Positions 37,398-46,183 are shown, counted from the stretch's first letter. The stretch: DNA of 64,000 nt from Pseudothermotoga hypogea DSM 11164 = NBRC 106472 (GCF_000816145.1 NZ_CP007141.1:1612001-1676000), one strand, 5' to 3'. Made by a program: numbers and translations. The notes: generated from the sequence alone by a model not told the origin.

Positions 37398-38675
37398 TCA
37401 GTTGTTTCCACGCAGCTCATAAAGGAACTTGCCTCCATGTTCTATCCAAAGAGAATCCTCATCCATGAAATCTTCACGGCGTATCGATTGGCAGGGTCTG
37501 TAACCGAGTGAAACAGCTTCGCAGTCTTCTTTGCTTATTCCTGTGGCGAGTGTGACGTTGAACAGGCATTCTTCCTTGCCAGTGACAGGATCGTACCTTC
37601 CATCGCCTCGGACATTTATCACATGTGCAGCGACGTTCCTGTCGAAATTGGGATGTCTCTTCAAAAACTCCTTCACGTAGTCCTTACAGTGATAGCCGAT
37701 CTGTCTTATGGCCTGATCCATCTGCTTGTTTGAGTGGAAGATCTTTATGTGTGGTGCATAGATTATGATCTCACCGCCGGGTTCTATCACGCCGGGACGT
37801 TGCAGTTTGTACGAGCCTTTGCCCGCCGTCCAGATCTCGTCGTAGTTTTCGTCGATGACCTGCACGGCACGTTTCACGGGCCTGTTGATGTACACGATGT
37901 GAATTTTTTTGCTCGCTTCCGCCGCTCGCCTGTACGCCTCGAGAGCTCCTTCATACCCTTCGCCGAAGTAAAGACCCTTCGCCAGAACGCCGGACGAAGA
38001 TTCTTCATAGACCATGTTGTAAAAGATCACGGGGGAACGAACTTTTTCAAAAGCCATTTTGCTGGCCTCGTTGATCACGTCCCTCGCGGGATTGTCCACA
38101 AGCCCGATCAATCTCGGAATGCCTATGAGCACAGCAGCCCAATGGAAGAGTCCGACCACATCGGGTCCTGCGATGCCTGGTATGATCGACTTCAGTCCAC
38201 CGGAGAATCCAGTAGATTCGTGCGGAGAGGTTCCACTCAAAACGATGATGAGGTCGTACTTTTCGAAGAAGAGCTTGTTGAGTGTCACCGGTAAAGGCTG
38301 TTGCAAATCCCCCATTGTCTTTTGGCTCACAAACTCTGCGCTCAGTTCACCAACGTTCATCAGTGCATTTGGGTTTGCATAATCGTGGTTGAACATCACG
38401 AACTCTTCTTCGAAAAGTCCAAGTTTTTTTCTGATCTCCTGCTCGCTCATTGCCCTGTGGGTTCCACTCGCGTTGAGCGTGTGAAGAGTTCTCAAACCTC
38501 TCTTCTTCAACTCTCCGTGGATGATGGGAACGAGCAGGTGTGAGAAATCGACACGCGTGTAATCTGGATGGATCAGCAGGACTTTTTCAAGCTTTCTGTC
38601 CGGTAGGGTTTCCCGGATCAGTTGCAGCAAATCTGTTCTGTCAAGACTGTCCTGCAACCGTTCAATGTACTTCAT
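37398..38675 (-). CDS. LarA-family nickel-pincer-dependent 2-hydroxyacid epimerase (sugar-acid epimerase candidate)
   Basis: This 425-residue LarA homologue keeps the cofactor and catalytic residues: Asp38/Arg41 (HPDYTR), His73 (SGTHR), His152 (SPHES), Lys162 (GGLKS, the lysine that tethers the nickel-pincer nucleotide) and His178 (FHWAA). The 152/162/178 spacing is exactly that of 174/184/200 in lactate racemase. ATG 38675 is preceded by AGAGGTG. It is the last gene behind uxaE and a fructuronate reductase, so a hexonate such as mannonate/gluconate is a likelier substrate than lactate. LarB, LarC and LarE, which make the cofactor, are not in the window. Confidence 0.82.
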   Translation of the reverse strand: MKYIERLQDSLDRTDLLQLIRETLPDRKLEKVLLIHPDYTRVDFSHLLVPIIHGELKKRGLRTLHTLNASGTHRAMSEQEIRKKLGLFEEEFVMFNHDYANPNALMNVGELSAEFVSQKTMGDLQQPLPVTLNKLFFEKYDLIIVLSGTSPHESTGFSGGLKSIIPGIAGPDVVGLFHWAAVLIGIPRLIGLVDNPARDVINEASKMAFEKVRSPVIFYNMVYEESSSGVLAKGLYFGEGYEGALEAYRRAAEASKKIHIVYINRPVKRAVQVIDENYDEIWTAGKGSYKLQRPGVIEPGGEIIIYAPHIKIFHSNKQMDQAIRQIGYHCKDYVKEFLKRHPNFDRNVAAHVINVRGDGRYDPVTGKEECLFNVTLATGISKEDCEAVSLGYRPCQSIRREDFMDEDSLWIEHGGKFLYELRGNN

Positions 38676-38690
38676 CTTGAACACCTCTGT

Positions 38691-39515
38691 TCACACACCG
38701 GAGTAGGCGTTGAAACCTCCATCGATAGGGATGACCGCACCGGTTACGAACTTGGAGGCGTCTGAAGCGAGCCAGACACAGGCACCGATGAGGTCCTCGG
38801 GATCGCCAAACCTGCCCATCGGTGTGTGATCGATGATCGCTTTACCCCTCGCGGTGAGGTTGCCCTGCTCATCGAGCAGGAGGTATCGGTTCTGGCTGGT
38901 GAGGAAGAAACCTGGGGCAATCGCATTCACTCTGATCTTCTTGCTGTACTCGAGCGCCAAATGCACAGCGAGCCACTGAGTGAAGTTGCTCACGGCTGCC
39001 TTCGCTGCAGAATAGCCAAGTACCCTCGTCAAGGGTCTGAACGCGGCCATCGAAGAGATGTTGATGATCGAACCACCCTCGGGATTCTTCACCATCGTCT
39101 TTCCGAAGACTTGAGATGGTAGTATCGCGCCACCGAACAAGTTCAGGCCAACCACCTTTTGGAGCGCCTCCAAAGGTATGTCGAAGAAGCTGAGTTGCGG
39201 TGAGGTGGTCGCTTCTGGCATGTTCCCACCTGCTGCGTTTATGAGCACGTCCACCCTGCCGAAGTCTTTGAGTATTTCATCGTGAGCTTTCCTGATGCTC
39301 TCGATGTTCATCACGTCCATGTGATAACCCTTGGCGTTGAGGCCTTTGGATCTAAATTCGTTCGCTCTCTCTTCGTAGTTTCTGATGTCGCATATTGCGA
39401 TGCTGGCTCCAAACCTTGCCATGCCTTCTCCTATCGCGGATCCCAAGATTCCAGCCCCACCGGTGATGACAACAACTTTACCCTCGAGACTGAAAAGCTT
39501 GTACGCCTCGTTCAT
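38691..39515 (-). CDS. uxuB: SDR D-mannonate oxidoreductase (fructuronate reductase)
   Basis: This 274-residue short-chain dehydrogenase has cofactor motif GGAGILGSAIGEG, NAAGG, catalytic YSAAK and the ending PIDGGFNAYSGV, which is characteristic of the SDR-type UxuB (YjmF) group. It should reduce D-fructuronate to D-mannonate with NAD(P)H. ATG 39515 follows GGGGTGTGAGG; longer frames overlap uxaE. It lies between uxaE, which makes fructuronate, and the LarA homologue. Gluconate 5-dehydrogenase is the main alternative reading. Confidence 0.82.
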   Translation of the reverse strand: MNEAYKLFSLEGKVVVITGGAGILGSAIGEGMARFGASIAICDIRNYEERANEFRSKGLNAKGYHMDVMNIESIRKAHDEILKDFGRVDVLINAAGGNMPEATTSPQLSFFDIPLEALQKVVGLNLFGGAILPSQVFGKTMVKNPEGGSIINISSMAAFRPLTRVLGYSAAKAAVSNFTQWLAVHLALEYSKKIRVNAIAPGFFLTSQNRYLLLDEQGNLTARGKAIIDHTPMGRFGDPEDLIGACVWLASDASKFVTGAVIPIDGGFNAYSGV

Positions 39516-39531
39516 GATCCTCACACCCCTT

Positions 39532-41004
39532 TCAAACACCCAAAAGCTGGATATGTTTACCAAGGTGCTTTTTGAGAAAATCGTAGTGCTCAGCTTCGTG
39601 TTCGAACAACACTCTCATTATACGATCTTTGAAGAGAGATCTACCCTCTTTTTTCGCAGTCAGAACGGAACCGTAAGTTATGTGTATCAATTGTCTACTG
39701 TCAGGTTGATCCAGTAAGGACGGAAGCTCTGAATCTTCAAGTTTATCAACGTCTGGGATCTTCGAAAGCTCCGTCGTGACGTGGTAGGAAGCTTTGTCTT
39801 GGTCAAATCTTGAAAGAGCGTATTTATGGATCTGTCTGTACAGATCCGGAGCGAACTTCGCAACGACCCTGATGGCTTCCAGATAGCTCGTTCCAGCTGT
39901 CTTGACGTGGATGGTTCTATCTGTTTTCTCAGCTAAGATAGGGTACACGCTGAACTTGTCACTACCGGAGTGCAGAGACAATCTGTAACCTGTGAACATT
40001 TTGACGATAGCGACGTGCTTGTCAAGGTTCTCAGAGAAGAGATCGATGTCACCCACGTAGTCAATTCCTTTCTGCCACTCTCCCGGGAACCTCAGCGCTA
40101 AGGTTCGGAATTCCACACCGCGCCTCACGAGTTCCTGCACGAAGAAGATGTGTGCAAGGGACGTTGTTGGTACAGACGTCTCGTCTATGGAGACCTCCAG
40201 ATCGAAGCTCGTCTTGCACACTGCTCGCAGTGCCCTGTAGCATTTCTCCACATGTTCGATCGCATCGATGTAGGTCACGAACACCTCCGCAAAGTTTTCT
40301 TCGTCGAACGTGAGTTTTTCTCCAAGGACCGTGAAGCTCTTTCCGATGTATTTCATTTCGAGTGTGCGTCTCATTGGATGCTCTTCGTAGAACCTGACGA
40401 GTTCTCTCTTGTCAAATTTTGCAGGATCCTTGACATGGTCCGAAGGGTCGATCGTGAACATGGTGTAGCCCGCGCGTGCCGCGCTCTCCAGATCTTCAAT
40501 CTTCTTCACGTGGTCCGCGTCCGCTCCGAAGGGCCCGTCGTAGCCACTCTCGAACACACCCCATACGGCGCTGTGTAACACGTCGAGCCAGTTTCTCTCC
40601 GTTCGTGATATCTCCCGAACTGACTGCTGGGCAAAAATGGGGAACAGTTTTTCTTTTTGCACACACTGAGCGTGCGCGGCCGTAGCCACACCAAGCCTGT
40701 CTCCAAAACCAAACGAAAGTTTCGCGTTGCAAATCTGTGGTTTTAGTGAGGGAAACAGACTCATGAGACTTTGACAGTTTCTATCGTTTTTGGCACACAG
40801 GACAACGTCCTGTCGATCGATCTCACCAATCTTTTGACCTTCGAACAGTTCGCATATCCCCTTCTTGCCGATCACGATCAGATACTTGTCGAGCTCGTCG
40901 CGTACGAGAAAGAACGTGGCATCCGTGCTTTTTCTCAGCGAGGTGGCGTAAGGGACGAATTTGCCCCTTGTGAGGTGTTGAAACTCGGCAAACAGATTGG
41001 ACAT
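39532..41004 (-). CDS. uxaE: Tagaturonate epimerase
   Basis: This 490-residue protein matches the UxaE family described in T. maritima (TM0440), which converts D-tagaturonate to D-fructuronate. Family segments seen are FGFGDRLGVATAAH, GPFGADADHVK and SLHSGSDKFSVYP. ATG 41004 has AAAGGAG eight bases upstream; the GTG at 41022 sits before that site. It joins galacturonate and inositol breakdown (both give tagaturonate) to the glucuronate branch. It lies 14 bases after the DeoR regulator in the same operon. Confidence 0.88.
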   Translation of the reverse strand: MSNLFAEFQHLTRGKFVPYATSLRKSTDATFFLVRDELDKYLIVIGKKGICELFEGQKIGEIDRQDVVLCAKNDRNCQSLMSLFPSLKPQICNAKLSFGFGDRLGVATAAHAQCVQKEKLFPIFAQQSVREISRTERNWLDVLHSAVWGVFESGYDGPFGADADHVKKIEDLESAARAGYTMFTIDPSDHVKDPAKFDKRELVRFYEEHPMRRTLEMKYIGKSFTVLGEKLTFDEENFAEVFVTYIDAIEHVEKCYRALRAVCKTSFDLEVSIDETSVPTTSLAHIFFVQELVRRGVEFRTLALRFPGEWQKGIDYVGDIDLFSENLDKHVAIVKMFTGYRLSLHSGSDKFSVYPILAEKTDRTIHVKTAGTSYLEAIRVVAKFAPDLYRQIHKYALSRFDQDKASYHVTTELSKIPDVDKLEDSELPSLLDQPDSRQLIHITYGSVLTAKKEGRSLFKDRIMRVLFEHEAEHYDFLKKHLGKHIQLLGV

Positions 41005-41018
41005 GGAACCAACTCCTT

Positions 41019-41783
41019 TCACACTTTGTACACTTCAACGCCCTTTTCGATCAGGAACTTTTCGAATTCCTCAGGAATACCAATATCCGTTATGACACCG
41101 TCGATTTCCTCGGGCATAGCGAAAGATGCAAAGGCGCTTCTGTGGAATTTCGTTGAATCGGTGACCACGTACACCTTCGAAGCACTTTTGATCATCGCCC
41201 TCTTCACGTCCGCTTCGACTATGCTCGGTGTCATGAAGCCCTTTTCGATGGAAAAACCCGTTGTTCCGAGAAAAGCTTTGTCGACGTTGATTTCTTCCAG
41301 AAACCTCAATGCCCACGGGCCAACGAGTGAGAGACTGTTTTCTCTCACCACGCCACCCAGAACGATCACTTCGATACCCTGTTCTATCAACTTTCCCGCG
41401 ATGAAGACGTTGTTAGTGACCACAGTGATCGACGAAAAATCTGCGTGTCGAAGCTCGTACGTGACGTAATAGTTAGTACTGCTGCTGTCCAATATCACCG
41501 TGTCTCCATCTTCGATGAGCGAAACGATCTTTTTAGCGATGCGCTTCTTCTCGGCCTCTTTTTGGTGGATCTTCTTCAAAAAGTTCCATTCCGACTTCGA
41601 ATGGTCGGCGAGGATCGCACCACCATGGGTTCTCACGATCGAACCGTTCGACTCCAAGAATTCCAAATCCTTTCTTATTGTTACGCTGCTCACGTTGAAC
41701 CTTTCCACCAGTTCCTGTACGGTTACTTTTCCCTTTCGCTTCAAAATGTCGAGGATTATGTTCCTTCTCTCTTCTGTAAACAT
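41019..41783 (-). CDS. DeoR-family transcriptional regulator of the hexuronate operon
   Basis: This 254-residue protein has an N-terminal DeoR helix-turn-helix (MFTEERRNIILDILKRKG, then VSSVTIRKDLEFLE and RTHGGA). A sugar-phosphate-isomerase-like sensor domain (about 75-235, with DSSSTNYYV and GTTGFSIEKG) follows. ATG 41783 is preceded by GGGGGAT; longer frames read into the promoter region. DeoR regulators usually respond to phosphorylated sugars. As first gene of the uxaE operon it is probably autoregulated, and it may also act on the divergent inositol operon. Confidence 0.85.
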   Translation of the reverse strand: MFTEERRNIILDILKRKGKVTVQELVERFNVSSVTIRKDLEFLESNGSIVRTHGGAILADHSKSEWNFLKKIHQKEAEKKRIAKKIVSLIEDGDTVILDSSSTNYYVTYELRHADFSSITVVTNNVFIAGKLIEQGIEVIVLGGVVRENSLSLVGPWALRFLEEINVDKAFLGTTGFSIEKGFMTPSIVEADVKRAMIKSASKVYVVTDSTKFHRSAFASFAMPEEIDGVITDIGIPEEFEKFLIEKGVEVYKV

Positions 41784-41802
41784 AACATCGATCCCCCATG
41801 TG

Positions 41803-41808
41803 ATTATA
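41803..41808 (-). promoter_or_regulatory. -10 box of the DeoR-uxaE operon
   Basis: On the minus strand TGTTATAAT gives an extended TATAAT 20 bases before ATG 41783, predicting a leader of only about 13 bases. No convincing -35 is seen. Confidence 0.55.
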
Positions 41809-41936
41809 ACACCAAGCGTTGCGAAAGCGATTCTCGAAACCAAAAGTAAGATTTCGAAAAACTGTGCAAGAGCGAGAAAGAAAAAGGAAATAGAAGTGAA
41901 AGCCAGTTCAGGGGGTGTTAACTGCGAATTTTGGCG

Positions 41937-41984
41937 TTTGGAATCACAGTCACATGGTTATAAACTTAATGACAGAGATTGTCA
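41937..41984 (+). promoter_or_regulatory. Promoter and operator candidate of the inositol operon
   Basis: TTTGGA (41937-41942), 16 bases and TATAAA (41959-41964, upstream TGG) form a promoter. Just downstream, TGACA-GAGAT-TGTCA (41970-41984) is a perfect inverted repeat covering the expected start, suiting a repressor. The 41784-42003 gap holds otherwise only the divergent promoter and two GATTYTCGAAA-like stretches near 41830 and 41850. Confidence 0.5.
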
Positions 41985-42003
41985 CAGAGCGGGAGGGACA
42001 AGA

Positions 42004-43191
42004 ATGAAAGCGGTCAGATTACACGCCAAGTGGGACCCGAGACCGGGGTTCAAGCCTGGTCCGAAAGATGTTGAAGGTAAAGTTTGCTGGCTCGGTAGCA
42101 AGGTTTGGAGGTATCCTGAAGTTCGTGTCGAACAGGTTCCAGAACCGAAGATCACGAAACCCACGCAGGTACTCATCAAGGTCAAGGCTTGCGGCATCTG
42201 TGGCAGCGACGTTCACATGGCGCAAACCGACGAAGAAGGTTACATTCTGTATCCAGGTTTGACGGGTTTTCCGACCACGCTCGGGCATGAGTTTTCAGGC
42301 ATCGTGGTCGAGGCAGGCCCTGAAGCGATCAACAGGAGAACCAACAAACGCTTCGAGCCTGGTGAGCCGGTGACGGCCGAAGAGATGTTCTGGTGTGGAC
42401 ACTGCAGACCCTGTGCGGATGGTTATCCAAACCACTGTGAGAACCTGCACGAAATGGGTTTCGACGTCGACGGAGCTTTCGCCGAGTACATCGTTCTCGA
42501 GTCGAAGTACCTCTGGAGTCTTAAGGAGCTCGAAGGTGTTTACGAAGGAGACAGACTCTTCATGGCGGGTAGCTTGGTGGAACCTACGTCCGTCGCATAC
42601 AACGCCGTGATAGAGAGGGGTGGGGGCATAAGACCGGGCGACAACGTCGTCATACTCGGCGGTGGACCCATCGGTCTTGCGGCGGTAGCGATTTTGAAGC
42701 GGGCAGGAGCGGCCAAGGTGATACTTTCAGAACCGTCAGCAACACGCAGAAATATCGCAAAGCAGCTCGGAGCAGACGTTGTGATCGATCCAACGAAGGA
42801 AAACTTCGTTGAGGCTGTCCTTGACAGCACCAACGGGATGGGTGCGAAACTGTACCTCGAGGCGACGGGATTGCCACAGATCGTTTGGAAAGACATAGAG
42901 GAAGTCATCTGGAGAGCGAGGGGCATCAACGCGACCGTCGTCATCGTCGCGCGAGCCGATGCGAAGATACCGCTCACAGGTGAAGTGTTCCAGGTGAGAC
43001 GCGCACAGATCGTTGGATCTCAGGGACACTCCGGACACGGAAACTTCCCGAGGGTGATCAGCCTCATGGCTACGGGAATGGACATGACGAAGATCATTTC
43101 CAAAACGGTGAGCATCGACGAAATTCCGGAATACATCAAAAGGCTTCAGACCGACAAGGAGCTCGTGAAAGTAACGATGCTCAACCCCTGA
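42004..43191 (+). CDS. iolM: Scyllo-inosose (2-keto-myo-inositol) dehydrogenase IolM
   Basis: This 395-residue zinc-dependent medium-chain dehydrogenase has GICGSD, GHEFSG, the structural zinc cluster CGHCRPC plus a later Cys, and the nucleotide motif GGGPIGLAA. Size and N-terminus match T. maritima TM0414, which oxidises 2-keto-myo-inositol in the Thermotoga inositol route. ATG 42004 follows GGGAGGG; the frame extends to 41500 but that part lies in the regulatory region. It starts the operon and is followed 13 bases later by iolG, supporting the assignment. Confidence 0.88.
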   Translation: MKAVRLHAKWDPRPGFKPGPKDVEGKVCWLGSKVWRYPEVRVEQVPEPKITKPTQVLIKVKACGICGSDVHMAQTDEEGYILYPGLTGFPTTLGHEFSGIVVEAGPEAINRRTNKRFEPGEPVTAEEMFWCGHCRPCADGYPNHCENLHEMGFDVDGAFAEYIVLESKYLWSLKELEGVYEGDRLFMAGSLVEPTSVAYNAVIERGGGIRPGDNVVILGGGPIGLAAVAILKRAGAAKVILSEPSATRRNIAKQLGADVVIDPTKENFVEAVLDSTNGMGAKLYLEATGLPQIVWKDIEEVIWRARGINATVVIVARADAKIPLTGEVFQVRRAQIVGSQGHSGHGNFPRVISLMATGMDMTKIISKTVSIDEIPEYIKRLQTDKELVKVTMLNP

Positions 43192-43204
43192 GAGGTGAAG
43201 AAAC

Positions 43205-44191
43205 ATGGACAAAGTCAAGGTTGGTGTCGTTGGCAGTGGGTTCATAGGACAGGTACATTTGGAGATACTGTCGAGTTTTGAAGATGTGCAGATTCTTGGC
43301 GTCATGGATGTTGACAGAGAAAGAGCAAGGATCGTTGCAGAGAAATTCAACGCTAAGGTGTTTGACGATCTTGGACAAATGCGTGATGCGGGTGTTGATG
43401 TCGTCTACATAACATCTCCAAACAGAACTCATTTTGACTACGCCATGAGCGCACTCGATCTGGGCCTGAATGTGTTCTGTGAGAAGCCGATGACCATCTC
43501 TTTGAGAGACGCGATCGAACTCGAGAAGAAGCTCAAAGAAAAGAATCTGGTGTTCCAAGTTGGACACAATCGAAGATTCGCGTACGTGTATAAGTTCATG
43601 AAGGAGAAGATACTGAATGGTTCTGTCAAACCGCTCTCGTTCCAGATAAAGATGAACCGTGGTGAGCTCTTGAACCCACCTTGGACAAGTGACAGGAACT
43701 ACACCGGCGGATTTCTTTTCGAAAGTACCATCCACCTCTTTGACATGGTCAGATGGCTTCTCGGAGACGTTGAGGAGATGTACGTGCTTGGAAAGAAGAG
43801 CGTTTATCCGGACATCGATGACTGGGCGATCGTCATGAAGCTCAAAAATGGCCTAATAGGAACATTCACATCGTGCGCTCATGCGAGCTGGATGATCCCA
43901 TTCGAGCGAGTCGAAGTGTACGGTGAGCACAACATGCTCATGAACGAGGAAATGGAAAAGGTTCACTTCTGCAAAGGACTGGGCAAAGAGGTTGAGAGCC
44001 ACGATTTCATGAAGGTCGATTTCAAAGAAAAATGGGGCTACGTCGAGGAGAACAGGATTTTCATCGACTGTGTCAAGGAGAAGAAGACACCGCCAGTCAC
44101 CGTTTCGGATGGAGTTGCCGTGATCCGCATTATAGACGCTTGCTATAAGGCTGTTGAAGGCGGAAATGCACACGTAAGATTGGAGGGATGA
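43205..44191 (+). CDS. iolG: Myo-inositol 2-dehydrogenase IolG (Gfo/Idh/MocA family)
   Basis: This 328-residue oxidoreductase has the N-terminal Rossmann motif GVVGSGFIG and catalytic Lys94 in CEKPM, typical of inositol dehydrogenase. The expected Asp of the Asp-x3-His pair is Glu173 here (FESTIHLFD, His177), a conservative change. It should oxidise myo-inositol to 2-keto-myo-inositol with NAD, the first step of the pathway. GAGGTGA precedes the ATG. Neighbours iolM and iolN support it; other sugar dehydrogenases of the same family are the alternative. Confidence 0.85.
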   Translation: MDKVKVGVVGSGFIGQVHLEILSSFEDVQILGVMDVDRERARIVAEKFNAKVFDDLGQMRDAGVDVVYITSPNRTHFDYAMSALDLGLNVFCEKPMTISLRDAIELEKKLKEKNLVFQVGHNRRFAYVYKFMKEKILNGSVKPLSFQIKMNRGELLNPPWTSDRNYTGGFLFESTIHLFDMVRWLLGDVEEMYVLGKKSVYPDIDDWAIVMKLKNGLIGTFTSCAHASWMIPFERVEVYGEHNMLMNEEMEKVHFCKGLGKEVESHDFMKVDFKEKWGYVEENRIFIDCVKEKKTPPVTVSDGVAVIRIIDACYKAVEGGNAHVRLEG

Positions 44192-44193
44192 AG

Positions 44194-45162
44194 ATGTCCA
44201 AATGGAAGATACCTCCAGAGGGAGGTCACATGGAAAGGCCCACGGGAGTCTATTTTCAAACGATGACCATGAAGGAGATACAGGAAAGATTGAAGAAGTG
44301 TGATCTCATAATCATTCCCGTCGGGAGCACCGAGAACCATGGGCCCAACGCACCGACGGGTGAAGACACCTTCCTCGTGACGCGAATGGCAGAGCAAGTT
44401 GCGCTCAAGACTGGTTGCACTGTCGCAGAACCCATCTGGTACGGCTTTCATCCGTACCATCACATCGGTATGCCAGGAACAGTGCCCGTCAAGGATGAGG
44501 CTTTCATCGATTTTCTCGTCAGCGTGATCGCAGGTTTCTGGAACACTGGTTTCAGAAAGCAGATCTTACTGAACGGCCATGGACAGGAGTTCGTGATACC
44601 AGTGGCGATACACAAGTTTGCGAAGATATTCCAAGTTCCGGCACTGATAGTCAACGTGAACTGGTACCATGCGATTCAGGACAAGTTCAAGACGAAAGAG
44701 GAGGGAGGCCCCTACGAGACCAAGTTCATCCACGCCGACGAGGTGGAAACTTCCTGGAGTTTGGCGCTCTTCCCAGAGTTCTGTCATCAAGAGTGGGCAG
44801 TCGATACCAACCCGCGTGGCTATCTGCCAGAAGGACACATCGACAAAGCGGGGAATTTGTTGCACAGGCCTATCGCTTGGTACGGCCATGTGGGTGGAGG
44901 ACCAATAGAAGTGGTCGCGTACCCAGAGGGTGTCGTCGGAAAGGCAACTGCGGCGAGTGCTGAGAAGGCCAAAGAGGGTGTGGAGGCTCTGTTGGATTAT
45001 CTTGAAAAGCTGGTGAACGACATCATGGAGAAGTTCCCAGCAGGAAAGCTTCCACCCGCGCACGAGCTTTCACAGAGACCTAAGGAAGAGCTTGACGCGG
45101 TGCTGAAGGAACCACTTTCACCAGGCTGGAGGAGTATCTACAGCATTGGTAACATGTGGTGA
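44194..45162 (+). CDS. iolN: Creatininase-family hydrolase IolN
   Basis: This 322-residue metal-dependent amidohydrolase-like protein has creatininase landmarks PVGSTENHGPNAPTGEDT (Glu, His and Asp ligands) and LLNGHGQE. In T. maritima TM0413 (IolN) opens the ring of the IolM product to give 5-keto-L-gluconate. The ATG at 44188 directly abuts GGAGGG, so ATG 44194, six bases after it, is preferred. A terminator-like hairpin follows the stop. Confidence 0.87.
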   Translation: MSKWKIPPEGGHMERPTGVYFQTMTMKEIQERLKKCDLIIIPVGSTENHGPNAPTGEDTFLVTRMAEQVALKTGCTVAEPIWYGFHPYHHIGMPGTVPVKDEAFIDFLVSVIAGFWNTGFRKQILLNGHGQEFVIPVAIHKFAKIFQVPALIVNVNWYHAIQDKFKTKEEGGPYETKFIHADEVETSWSLALFPEFCHQEWAVDTNPRGYLPEGHIDKAGNLLHRPIAWYGHVGGGPIEVVAYPEGVVGKATAASAEKAKEGVEALLDYLEKLVNDIMEKFPAGKLPPAHELSQRPKEELDAVLKEPLSPGWRSIYSIGNMW

Positions 45163-45166
45163 CACT

Positions 45167-45188
45167 GCGGGCGCTCGCGCCCGCTTTT
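45167..45188 (+). terminator. Intrinsic terminator after iolN
   Basis: GCGGGCG (45167-45173) pairs with CGCCCGC (45178-45184), loop CTCG, followed by TTTT. It separates the enzyme genes from the next transporter and leaves room only for a ribosome binding site, so the downstream genes rely on read-through or an internal promoter. Confidence 0.8.
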
Positions 45189-45203
45189 GAAGGGGGGATG
45201 CGT

Positions 45204-46136
45204 GTGAGAAGGTTGCTTGTGGTAGCTCTGGCTGTCCTACTCGTGGTTGCTGGTTTCAGCTACACATTCTATGTGGTATCGCACGGTGGTCCTGCAGATC
45301 CCTTCTGGGGTGTCGTGATGAAGGGTGTCAAGGACGCGGCCAGCAAGTTCGGCGTCGAAGCGGTGTATTTGGGCCCAGAGAAGTTCTCACTGAAGGAGTT
45401 CATCGACCTTGTTAACGCCGCGATAGCCAAGAAGCCCGACGGTCTGGTTGTAACGATGACGAACCCGGTTGCTCTGGATGAACCACTCAGAAGGGCCATC
45501 GAGATGGGTATACCCGTGGTGGCCATCAATGTGCCAGACGACAGGCCAGTTGACGAGAAGATTCCGTATCTGTGCTACGTCGGTATGGACGAATACCTGG
45601 CTGGTGTGTACGCGGCACGGAGGATGTTACAAGAGTTCACTCCCAAACGCGCCGTCATAGCCATTCATGAGCCGGGACACGTGGGACTGGAAGCGAGGGC
45701 GAAGGGCATCATCGATGTGCTCAAGGAGAAGAAGATCCCAGCTGAGAAACTGGACATAACCACCGACCCAACGAAAGCTCTGACGTTGCTCAAGAGCTAT
45801 CTTGCTAAGTATCCAGACACGGACGCCATCTTCACACTCGGACCGCTGGGTGCACACCCCGCGATACAACTGGTCGAAGAGGAGAAACTGGTGGGCAAAG
45901 TCAAGATCGGTGCGATCGACCTCACAACGAGAATAACGGACGCGATCAAGAAAGGTGTAGTTGTGTTCACGATTGACCAGCAACAGTACCTGCAGGGTTA
46001 TTTGCCCATAGTCTTCCTGTATCTCTACAAAGAATTCGGTCTTATACCTCACGAGAACGTTCTTACAGGGCCGTCTATCGTGGACAAGAGCAACGTCGAC
46101 ATAGTCGAAAAAACTGTCCAGCTCGGTTATCGTTGA
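45204..46136 (+). CDS. CUT2 sugar-binding protein (RbsB-like), inositol candidate
   Basis: This 310-residue protein has a signal peptide (RRLLVVALAVLLVVAGFS) and a periplasmic binding protein fold like RbsB/IbpA (GPADPFWGVVMKGVKDAA; later IGAIDLTTRITDAI). AAGGGGGG abuts ATG 45198, so GTG 45204, six bases after the site, is the better start. Myo-inositol import by CUT2 systems is well known in other bacteria (IatA/IbpA, Ino), and the catabolic genes flank it. A hairpin follows the stop. Confidence 0.85.
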   Translation: MRRLLVVALAVLLVVAGFSYTFYVVSHGGPADPFWGVVMKGVKDAASKFGVEAVYLGPEKFSLKEFIDLVNAAIAKKPDGLVVTMTNPVALDEPLRRAIEMGIPVVAINVPDDRPVDEKIPYLCYVGMDEYLAGVYAARRMLQEFTPKRAVIAIHEPGHVGLEARAKGIIDVLKEKKIPAEKLDITTDPTKALTLLKSYLAKYPDTDAIFTLGPLGAHPAIQLVEEEKLVGKVKIGAIDLTTRITDAIKKGVVVFTIDQQQYLQGYLPIVFLYLYKEFGLIPHENVLTGPSIVDKSNVDIVEKTVQLGYR

Positions 46137-46157
46137 TCGGAACAACCCTCAAGATCC

Positions 46158-46183
46158 AAGGGGTGGTCGCAGGACCACCCCTT
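46158..46183 (+). terminator. Hairpin after the CUT2 binding-protein gene
   Basis: A perfect 11-base-pair stem (46158-46168 with 46173-46183, loop GCAG) lies between the binding protein and the permease. It has no following T tract, so it is more likely an mRNA-stabilising or processing element than a true terminator. Confidence 0.7.

Noticed and set aside
37398-38675. Simple annotation of the LarA homologue as lactate racemase
   Set aside because: Catalytic residues are shared by the whole LarA superfamily and the neighbours handle six-carbon sugar acids, so lactate is not the favoured substrate.
41500-42003. Reading frame of iolM extends about 500 bases upstream
   Set aside because: It runs antisense through the DeoR gene and across both divergent promoters; the ATG at 42004 has a good ribosome binding site and gives the normal family length.
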